Assembly (NCBI GenBank): GCA_963693365.1
Contig: CAVNZM010000045.1
Location: 1 to 31,138 of the forward strand
DNA: 31,138 nt
Direction: 5' to 3'
Source of the DNA: Amoebidium appalachense
Lineage: Eukaryota; Ichthyosporea
Shown: positions 24,656 to 31,138 of the stretch, piece after piece
Layout of the letters: every line of letters begins with the position of its first letter
Numbering within the stretch: position 1 is the first letter of the stretch
Notes under the pieces: model-generated
Database searches by the model: none
Told to the model about the DNA's origin: nothing
The model's input: only the letters and a program-made list of their open reading frames with translations
Program-made: the position numbers and the translations under genes

Positions 24656-25360
24656 ACACGTAGTTGCACAGTCGGATGCAACTCTCTCCCCCCCCTGAAG
24701 TATGAGGGCGCAGTTGGTTGATGACGGGTGCTCAGCACATGTTGAGCATCCCCACGGCCTTGGTGAAGAAAGAGGCAGACAGGGCCTTGGTGAACATGTC
24801 GGCCTTGTTGTCAGCAGAAGCCACCGGGACCACAGTGATGTTGCCCAGCAGGTGATGTTCCTTGACGGAGCAGTAGCGGACGTCGATGTGCTTGGTCTTG
24901 GGCTTAACCCCCAGGGTGTCCAGCAGGGCCCGGGCAGACTCATTGTCCCCATGGATGGGCACCGGGGTGGGCTCATCGATAGGATTAAGGCCCAGGTCGT
25001 CCATCACATAGTTGAGCCATATGGCCTCGTTCGTAGCAGCAGACATGGCCACAAATTCAGCCTCAGTGGAGCTGTGGGTGGTGATGGACTGGAGCCGAGA
25101 CACCCAGGACACAGGGGAGGAGTTGATGAAGAAGACATAGCCCGTGGTGGAGCGCCGGGTGTCGCGGTCCTCGGCGTAGTCGGAGTCGGAGTAGCCAACA
25201 AGGGTGGGGGGGCCGGGACGGTAGACAATACCCAGGTCGATGGTGGCCAGCAGGTAGCTTACAACTCTGGTAGCCATAGTCCAGTGGGTGACGGTGGGCG
25301 CATGAATGTGTCGAGTAAGGACTCCCAGAGCCTGGGAAATGTCGGGGCGGGTGGTATGAA
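24656..25360 (-). mobile_element. Copia-B fragment: reverse transcriptase end, RNase H, 3' region
   Basis: This is the minus-strand 3' end of a Ty1/copia element. The coding part starts at about 25360 (TRPDISQALGVLTRHIHAP, the RT thumb region) and runs in one frame to the stop at 24732. After it come 35 bp, a polypurine tract, and 25 bp that end against the TRIM LTR. The upstream 3.5 kb of the element are missing. Confidence 0.85.
24732..25360 (-). pseudogene. Copia RNase H domain fragment
   Basis: The motifs are typical of Ty1/copia RNase H: GYSDSDYAEDRDTRRSTTGY (catalytic Asp), STEAEFVAM (Glu), HGDNESARAL (Asp), KTKHIDVRYCSVKEH, and the terminal DMFTKALSASFFTKAVGML. The frame is undamaged from the truncation point to the stop, but no start or catalytic RT centre is present. 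Its last 24 residues are shared with the RPL5 chimera on the other strand. Confidence 0.88.
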
Positions 25361-25365
25361 CTCAA

Positions 25366-25490
25366 ACATAACACAAACTGAGAAGATCTTACCATATGTA
25401 AATATAACGTGTTACAACATCCCCACTTAAGACTTTGAAGTTTGTGTTATCATATCCCCACTGAACTAGTGAAATCTCCCCACTTGAGAA
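25366..25490 (-). promoter_or_regulatory. Three polypurine-like motifs and possible LTR start
   Basis: On the minus strand AGTGGGGA occurs three times: TCAAGTGGGGAGA, TCAGTGGGGATA and TAAGTGGGGATGTTGTAACACG. The last is followed by TGTTGTAACACG, which could be the start of the 3' LTR of the copia element at 25906-30326. That LTR would be cut off at about 25366 by copia-B. Confidence 0.4.
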
Positions 25491-25529
25491 CAGAAACGAA
25501 AAAAAAAAAATTAAAGTGTGAACTATTCC

Positions 25530-25690
25530 CGGGGGGGGGGGGGGGGGGGGGGAAGGGGGGGGGGGAAAGGGGGGGGGGGGAAGGGGGGGGGGGATGGGGG
25601 GGGGGGGGTGGGGGGGGAAGGGGGGGGAAAAAGGGGGGGGGGGGGAAGGGGGGGGGAATGGGGGGGGGGGGGGTGGGGGGAGGGAAGGAA
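25530..25690. repeat. G-rich low-complexity tract
   Basis: About 160 bp of G runs (up to about 22) are separated by GAA, AA or T. It lies between the copia-C stop and the putative polypurine motifs. It is a strong G-quadruplex candidate on the plus strand. Confidence 0.9.
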
Positions 25691-25905
25691 CCGGGGCAAA
25701 AACAACGAATATGTATAACGTTTATAGTCGGTGTTTGATTAACTGGGTTTTAAACCAGTGAAAGATAGAGTAGAGTCATGGTACAGGTCAAACCTTATAT
25801 AGAAACCCTAAGTGGGCATACCCACAAAGGCAATATACATATGATATAATGAATATGATAAAGTAAGTAGTAAACACTAGAAAATCACTCTTGAAGTAGG
25901 ACGGG
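25691..25905. other. 3' untranslated region of copia-C
   Basis: This is AT-rich sequence after the pol stop on the minus strand. It includes the inverted repeat AACTGGGTTTTAAACCAGT near 25741-25759. No gene is seen. Confidence 0.45.
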
Positions 25906-27060
25906 TCAATCCACAATATCCGGCAAACAAAGTCGGGCACGATGAGTGACATGACTCGGCCCGGGTAGGGGTTTGGTGAGGATGTCGGCTAAGTTGTGGG
26001 CTGACTCAACGTAGTGGACAACCACATCCCCACTTGCAATGTAGTCCTTGGTGTTGTGATACCGGACGGCAATGTGTTTGGTACGGTGCTTGATGCCGGT
26101 GGAGTTGACGATGGCAATGGTCGACTGGTTGTCACAGTACACCGGAGTCGGGGCAAGCATGGGGCAGCCGAGTTCCTTGAAGAGGTCACGGACCCAAGCA
26201 ACTTCTTGGGTGCCAGCATTGAGAGCAATCAGCTCAGCTTCAGTGGTGCTGGTGGCCGTGATGGGCTGGAGCTTGGAGTACCAGATGATGGGCATACCAG
26301 CAAACTCGATGATGTAGCCGGTGGTAGACTTCTTGCTGTCGGCACAACCAGCAAAGTCAGCATCCGTGTAGCATTCGAGTATGGGAGGCTGGGTGGCCGA
26401 GTACTTGTAGTCAATGCCAAGGTCAATGGTGCCGAGCAGGTACCGGGCCACACGACGGAGAAGGTCCCAGTGAGTCTTGCCGGGGTTGGTGCTGAACCGA
26501 CCAAGGAAGCCGATGGCATAGGCGATGTCGGGACGTGTGCACCGTGCCACCCAGAGGAGACGGCCGAGTAACTCACGGTAGGGCACGGTGAACGGTTGGG
26601 GGGGGCAGTCAGCCAGGGAGACGGTGGTGCCTGCAGGGATGGGGGTAGACTTGAACTTGGCATCGGTGAGGTTGAAGTCGTGGATGATATCCATGATGTA
26701 AGACCTCTGGTGCATGTGGAGGTGATGGGGATCAGAGTGATTAAAATCAACACCGAGCATACGGTCAAATGGACTCATACGACAGCTGGCCATCTTGCTG
26801 ATGTGGGCAGCCAGGTCACTGGCAGCAGTAGAACCCCGGGTGTTGGTGATGGTGGAGTCGTCGACGTAGTTACCAGCCCGAACCACATCGTTGTTGGGGA
26901 AGAACCGGAGGTAGATGCACGGGTCTGTCTTAGTACGGGTCAGGCCATGGGCAAGAAGAATGCCGTCGAGGAAGTCGTACCAAGCCTTGGAGGCTTGCTT
27001 GAGGCCATACAGGGCTTTCTTGAGTCTCCAGACCTTCAGTTGCCAAGTGTGGCCATGGTG
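25906..27060 (-). CDS. Copia-C RT C-terminus and RNase H (second frame)
   Basis: In the frame one base back the sequence resumes with GHTWQLKVWRLKKALYGLK at about 27054 and stays open to the stop at 25906. It contains DPCIYLRF, the RT active site YVDD (in GNYVDDS), and RNase H residues in CYTDADFAG, STTEAELIAL and YCDNQSTIAI. It ends LADILTKPLPGP followed by a short tail. The Met at 26886 is internal to RT and not a real start. The product is complete apart from the frame break. Confidence 0.9.
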   Translation of the reverse strand, partial: HHGHTWQLKVWRLKKALYGLKQASKAWYDFLDGILLAHGLTRTKTDPCIYLRFFPNNDVVRAGNYVDDSTITNTRGSTAASDLAAHISKMASCRMSPFDRMLGVDFNHSDPHHLHMHQRSYIMDIIHDFNLTDAKFKSTPIPAGTTVSLADCPPQPFTVPYRELLGRLLWVARCTRPDIAYAIGFLGRFSTNPGKTHWDLLRRVARYLLGTIDLGIDYKYSATQPPILECYTDADFAGCADSKKSTTGYIIEFAGMPIIWYSKLQPITATSTTEAELIALNAGTQEVAWVRDLFKELGCPMLAPTPVYCDNQSTIAIVNSTGIKHRTKHIAVRYHNTKDYIASGDVVVHYVESAHNLADILTKPLPGPSHVTHRARLCLPDIVD

Positions 27061-30000
27061 ATGAATCCCGGGGGTTGTTTCATGTAGATGGTCTCGGAGA
27101 GTGGGCTGTTGAGAAAGGCCGTAGACACGTCGAGTTGATGGATGTCATGACCTTCAACAACGGCCAGAGCTAGGATAGCACGGAGAGCAGCCGGACGGAT
27201 GACAGGGCTCTCAATCAACTCATAGTCAACACCGTATTGCTGACTGAAGCCTTGAGCAACACCACGGGCCTTGATCTTGGTGTCACCAGCCGAGTTGAGA
27301 GTTTTCTCGGAGACAATCCACTTGAAGCCGACGATGTTAGCACCAGGGGGAGGGTCAACAAGTTCAAAGATGTCTTTGTCGACGAAGGCTTGATACTCAG
27401 CAGTGAGGGCTGACTTGACCTGGTCACCATTGGGTCCGGAACACAGTTGACGGACAAGTTTGGGTAGTTGGTCGATGTTGATGGGGGGACCGGGGGGGAC
27501 TGGCAGGGTGGTGGTGGCTTGAAGTCCAACCTTGCCCTGTAGACGGGCAGAACGACGGGGTGCAGGAACCGGGGGAGGTGGAGACGGGGGGGGGGGAACT
27601 TGGAAGTTCGGAATTGCAGGGGGGGCAACCTCCGGGCTGGACGGGGCCGAGTGGAAGTTGTCGGGGGAGCCGGGTCGGATGGGTGTGACGTTGCCAGGGG
27701 CAGGATGAGGGTCGGCAGGCTGGACGGGCACGGGGGCAGGGGGGCCGGTGGGGGGGGGGTGTCGGGGGAACGACGATGGCAGGAGGGGGGCCAGAGTACA
27801 CCACTGGCAGACAAACATCATCTTCAGTGTCAACTGTGGGGGGGGTGGGGTGGTCAAGGTAGCAGTGGTGTCGGGGGTCGGAAGTGTTGAGGGAATGTCG
27901 GACGGGAGATAAGCTGATTCGTCGAAAATCACATCACGGAAGAGGCCGACACGATGAGTGGTGGGGTTGAAGATCCGGTGGCAGTGTGATTGAAGATCAT
28001 AGCCGATATACATGCCGAGTTTGACGGTGGGGGCCAGCTTGTTCCGTTTAGAGGCTGGCACATGAGTGTAGGCAGGGCAACCGAACACTTTGAGCTCGGA
28101 GATGTCGGGCTTGACACCGTAGAAAACCTCGAATGGTGTACGACCATTGGCAGTCGTGGACGGGGTGACGTTGATGATGTAGGCGGCATGTTGGAGGGCC
28201 TCAGCCCACAGTTTGGGGGACAGAGACTGATCTGGGACTTGATGGAGGAGGCAACGAACAATCTCTTGGAGGAACCGCATACGACGTTCAACATAGCCGT
28301 TCAGTTGAGGGCAGTCCACCGGAGCATAGCTGGCCTTGATGCCCAGGGAGAGGCAAAAAGCACGGGTAGCCTTGGAGGTGAACTCAGAGCCGGAGTCGAA
28401 GTGGTAGACACCAACTTTGGAGGGGGCATGGGTAGCAACGAGGTTGGTGTGAGCTGTGAGAATGTCCAGGGTGTTTGTACGGTCGGCCATCGGGTAGATC
28501 TTGACGAGTCCAGAGGCACGGCAGACAGTGACGAGAGCAACCTTGGAACCTCCGTACGATGTTGTGGTAGGCTCAAAAAAATCCCAATGCCATTCATGAC
28601 CGGGGATGTTGGAGTGAGGACGGTCACCCTTGAACGGAGCCTTGGTGGTTTTACCCATAATGCAGCCATGACAATCAGGAACATCACAGTCGAGGACAGA
28701 CGAGGGGAGACCAATAACAAGGTCGTGTTTCACCATGTCCTTGATGCTGGTCATAGCACGGTGCCCCAGACGATGGTGCCAGATGGATGGGTTAACACTG
28801 GTGGTGGCAGCCAGAGCCACAGGACGAGTGGGTGGTTGAATGGTGTAGTCCTTGAAGTAATACAGACCGTTGTGTAGACGGAGGTTGACGAGATGACGGC
28901 CGGTGAGTCGGTCGAAGAGGAATGACGGAGTGGAGGCATCATTCAAATCACCCTTGATGTATTCGGCAGCAGCTTGGGATGTTGAAATGAGGAAGGCTTG
29001 GCCAGACGGGGTGTAGTAGGCTTCAATGGTAAGGGTGGCTGTGCCATGGTCGGTGGTGGTGTTGATGACGATATGGCCGGTGTGGGTGGCCAAGACGGGG
29101 GTGCCATTGAAGGCAGCAACGGGAGTCGGTGTCGGAAGAGGAGTGAGGTCATGGAAGAACTCACGGGTGGGGCAGACAGTCATGTTGCACCCAGAATCCC
29201 AGGCAGGGTCGGAGGACACGGGGACGGAGCTAGCATTGTATGCCGAGAAAGCAAAGGAGACAGATTTCTCACTGCCTTGACGGGAACGGTTGTGTCTGGA
29301 CATACGGCATTTCGGCTCGGGGCAATCGATGATCGTGTGATCAGGCTCGTGGCAGTAGGAGCATGCTTTCACGGACGGGTTGTTAGAACGAGCCGGGGAA
29401 TCAGAACGACGGGAACCCGAGAAACGGGAACGACTGGGGGAACGAGACGTGGACCGGAAGGCAGGCCGGTGGGGGGAACGGGATCGGGTGTGCTGACGGG
29501 AGAGACGAGTTCGGAGGTCCGTGCCAGGGGTACGGTCAAGTCGGTTGCGTAAGTCACGGCGAGGAAGATCACGGGGGGGAGCACTGGCATTTAATGCCAT
29601 GCTGGACTTGGAGGCACGGTGGGCACGGTTGCTCCGGAGTTGCATCTTGAGGTCTTGACGTAGCTCGATGCCCTTGACGTGGTTGTGGAGGGACTCGAAG
29701 TCGGGGAATATCTTATCACCGAAGTGATAGTCTTCGATAAGACGGTTGAACTCAGGGGTGAGGTCGTCTCTGGTGGTGAGTTCATTGAAGAACTTCTCAG
29801 CTAGACGAGTGAAGTGAATTGACTCATCTTGGAGGGACTGGAGCTGGTTCACGATGATCTGCAGACGACTCAGGTAGGTGGTGAATGATTCACCGGGCTG
29901 AAGGGCACAGGCATCCCACTGACGGTGAAGGATGCGGATCTGATCGGGTTTGCCTTGGAGGTAGTGTTGACGGAATTTCCACATGGCCCGTTCAGGGTCC

Positions 30001-30326
30001 ATACCAATACGGTACTGGGCAACGGTGGTGAGGACGGAAGGGTCGATGTTCTGAATCATATGGAGCAGGAGGCAATTGCGGGCCTCCTTGAGTTCCGCGG
30101 TAGTGCCGTAGCCGTAGAAGGGGGGTTCACCGTCAACCGCGACGGTAGTAGGGGGGACGTAGTTGTCAGCAAGTACAACATCCACGAGCCGGACACCTTT
30201 AGTGCCGGTCATCATGCCAAGAAAAATGATTTCCCATTGAAAATAGGTGGTTTTGCTATCGGGACCAGTCTTCCCTTCACCTTTCCACATGGTTATTTTG
30301 TTTACGCCAGTTTTGTTTGGATCCAT
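27036..30326 (-). CDS. Copia-C gag, protease, integrase and RT N-terminus (1096 codons)
   Basis: This encodes the polyprotein of a Ty1/copia element. Gag occupies about residues 1-340 and has an RS-rich segment (about 280-310) and a CCHC knuckle CSYCHEPDHTIIDC (322-335). The protease has WDSGC (Asp about 377). The integrase zinc domain is H518-x3-H522 with C552-x2-C555. The integrase core has D582 (HWDFFEP), D644 (YHFDSGSEF) and E680, that is D-x61-D-x35-E. A Pro-rich linker lies at about 810-960. RT begins FELVDPPPGANIVGFKWIVS and reaches QLDVSTAFLNSPLSETIYMK, with the first RT Asp. The frame then stops shortly after QPPGF because of the frameshift. The ATG at 30326 is the first in frame and begins MDPNKTGVNKITMW. 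Confidence 0.9.
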   Translation of the reverse strand: MDPNKTGVNKITMWKGEGKTGPDSKTTYFQWEIIFLGMMTGTKGVRLVDVVLADNYVPPTTVAVDGEPPFYGYGTTAELKEARNCLLLHMIQNIDPSVLTTVAQYRIGMDPERAMWKFRQHYLQGKPDQIRILHRQWDACALQPGESFTTYLSRLQIIVNQLQSLQDESIHFTRLAEKFFNELTTRDDLTPEFNRLIEDYHFGDKIFPDFESLHNHVKGIELRQDLKMQLRSNRAHRASKSSMALNASAPPRDLPRRDLRNRLDRTPGTDLRTRLSRQHTRSRSPHRPAFRSTSRSPSRSRFSGSRRSDSPARSNNPSVKACSYCHEPDHTIIDCPEPKCRMSRHNRSRQGSEKSVSFAFSAYNASSVPVSSDPAWDSGCNMTVCPTREFFHDLTPLPTPTPVAAFNGTPVLATHTGHIVINTTTDHGTATLTIEAYYTPSGQAFLISTSQAAAEYIKGDLNDASTPSFLFDRLTGRHLVNLRLHNGLYYFKDYTIQPPTRPVALAATTSVNPSIWHHRLGHRAMTSIKDMVKHDLVIGLPSSVLDCDVPDCHGCIMGKTTKAPFKGDRPHSNIPGHEWHWDFFEPTTTSYGGSKVALVTVCRASGLVKIYPMADRTNTLDILTAHTNLVATHAPSKVGVYHFDSGSEFTSKATRAFCLSLGIKASYAPVDCPQLNGYVERRMRFLQEIVRCLLHQVPDQSLSPKLWAEALQHAAYIINVTPSTTANGRTPFEVFYGVKPDISELKVFGCPAYTHVPASKRNKLAPTVKLGMYIGYDLQSHCHRIFNPTTHRVGLFRDVIFDESAYLPSDIPSTLPTPDTTATLTTPPPPQLTLKMMFVCQWCTLAPLLPSSFPRHPPPTGPPAPVPVQPADPHPAPGNVTPIRPGSPDNFHSAPSSPEVAPPAIPNFQVPPPPSPPPPVPAPRRSARLQGKVGLQATTTLPVPPGPPINIDQLPKLVRQLCSGPNGDQVKSALTAEYQAFVDKDIFELVDPPPGANIVGFKWIVSEKTLNSAGDTKIKARGVAQGFSQQYGVDYELIESPVIRPAALRAILALAVVEGHDIHQLDVSTAFLNSPLSETIYMKQPPGFITMATLGN
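27050..27070 (-). other. Frameshift in copia-C reverse transcriptase
   Basis: The frame changes by minus one between QPPGF and HGHTW. A C5G3 stretch lies just upstream at 27064-27072, so loss of one base in the homopolymer is the simplest cause. A programmed minus-one shift is possible but would be unusual at this place inside RT. Confidence 0.8.
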
Positions 30327-31138
30327 GATTGAAAAACGATCGCTAGTTCTAGATGTGTGTAGGGAGCGTGCAAAAGGGCTGCATAACCTGTTAAATTATA
30401 TAATTATTTGGGATGAAAGCAGAGACACAGTGGTGTAGTGTGAAAACACCACAGACACACACAACGACAAAGCACGAAACGATCGGAGCAGTGTACACAA
30501 CAGACATCAATGTTTAGACACGACTGAACTGAATTTATTCTGATCTTCGAATAAATACCTGAAATTCCTCTAAGTCCAATCCATACATGATTTCCGACCA
30601 GTCGGAAATCAGATCTATCTCTAATAGAAACCAATCACTAAGAACCAATTGCTTTCAGAGAGATCCGGTACGCGGAGACGTACACGATAGGACACAGACA
30701 CTAGTTAAGATCAACTCGTGTCATCATCAAGGAAGTTCTAACCTATGACATACTGCAAAGACTCAGACATATCACACTTAACCTTGATGATTGGTTAAAG
30801 CCCGGCAACACATGAAAACTAAAGTGAATTAATGAAGTCTAAACACACATGCTATTCTAAGTGTAGCCTAACTTAGTGTGTTACCGTCCAATGAACACGT
30901 ATTAAGTAACACAAATCTACCTAACATATATTAGTAGAAAAGAAATACGATTATACACACGAAGACAAGGAGAGAAAGAAAAGAAAATAAGGAAGGAGAA
31001 AGAGGAAGGAAAAGAGAGCACAGATCAACAAACAAGATAGTAATAGCATAACTATAACCAGAGATATTTATGTACACACGAACATGTACACGTCTCTCCC
31101 TGAGTGGGTGGATCCGTGTACACACATATAAATATTCT
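30327..31138 (-). other. Copia-C leader and probable 5' LTR region
   Basis: No gene is recognised. On the minus strand TTTAACA followed by GGTTATG occurs at about 30382-30396. It could be an LTR end and primer site like that of the TRIM, but only seven primer bases match. Other structures are the hairpin GTGGTGT...ACACCAC (about 30429-30452), the near-perfect palindrome GATTTCCGAC-CA-GTCGGAAATC (30589-30610) and an inverted repeat at the window edge (about 31063-31137). Confidence 0.4.

Larger units (their letters stand above)
25906..30326 (-). mobile_element. Copia-C: near-complete Ty1/copia gag-pol
   Basis: The domain order is gag, protease, integrase, reverse transcriptase, RNase H, which defines Ty1/copia. 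The total coding length of about 1,470 codons is normal for the superfamily. The single defect seen is a frameshift of one base in RT near 27050-27065. All catalytic motifs checked are present. The composition is moderately GC-rich and free of homopolymer arrays, in contrast to the rest of the window, which suggests recent insertion. LTRs could not be matched: the 5' LTR should lie at about 30390 and beyond, and the 3' LTR appears truncated at about 25366. Confidence 0.9.

Noticed and set aside
23673-24660. Target-site duplication for the TRIM
   Set aside because: CAACA before and ACACG after do not match; the left neighbour is another LTR, so the flank has been rearranged.
26014-26571. Plus-strand frames opposite copia-C pol and gag
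   Set aside because: They are antisense shadows of the conserved minus-strand polyprotein; the same applies at 27600-28877 and 28998-29552.
30327-31138. 5' LTR of copia-C
   Set aside because: I could not match any part of it to the 3' side; an LTR is likely but its limits are not shown by the sequence in hand.

Overview
The window is nuclear DNA of a eukaryote. It has spliceosomal introns whose reading phases match across splice sites, TATA and CCAAT promoter elements, and several retrotransposon and transposon classes. There is no sign of bacterial gene organisation and I found no rRNA or tRNA gene. Most of the sequence is mobile-element DNA and low-complexity sequence: C or G runs up to 60 bases, and long GT/CA and GA tracts. 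The species cannot be named from the sequence. An alga or other protist is my best guess, because a DUF6729-type transposase-like gene, a Helitron and copia elements with a Drosophila-copia-like primer site occur together, but a marine invertebrate is not excluded.

Bases 1-3543 and 6935-10482 are two nearly identical copies of one block, differing mainly in homopolymer length. Each carries a minus-strand, multi-exon, transposase-like gene: a basic N-terminus, a Cys-containing DUF6729-like region, an exon with the DDE-type motif KADHTF, and a Pro/Gln-rich tail. The copies are broken at different homopolymers. Copy 1 has A8 where copy 2 has A9 in exon 1. Copy 2 has G5 where copy 1 has G3 in the last exon. 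The catalytic centre between KADHTF and the last exon is not visible in either copy. Between and after the blocks (3544-6337, 10483-12770) I see microsatellites, small tandem repeats and no convincing gene.

Bases 12777-14191 hold a well-formed two-exon plus-strand gene with a TATA box. Its 235-residue product belongs to no family I recognise, and each exon encodes one copy of a duplicated domain. Bases 14192-17470 are mostly GT/CA/GA arrays, poly-C blocks and a 42-bp minisatellite.

Bases 17566-20646 (minus) hold the 5' part of a Helitron gene. Three exons join with matching phase. The first encodes an 11-residue repeat that lacks a start codon and is easily missed. Upstream lies a CCAAT/TATA region that also faces a plus-strand gag-like ORF (21033-21625), giving a possible divergent promoter.

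Bases 21626-25360 are a rearranged retroelement cluster. A 765-bp LTR with 110 bp of adjoining 3' internal sequence occurs as an inverted repeat. The 301-bp spacer contains a fragment of the host ribosomal protein uL18 (RPL5) gene fused in frame to the end of a copia RNase H. Next to it is a 978-bp miniature LTR element (TRIM) whose single ORF runs from the LTR through the primer-binding site to the polypurine tract. After it comes the RNase H end of another copia element, in reverse.

Bases 25906-30326 (minus) are a nearly complete Ty1/copia gag-pol interrupted by one frameshift in reverse transcriptase. The remaining 0.8 kb is probably its leader and LTR, but no LTR pair could be matched inside the window.
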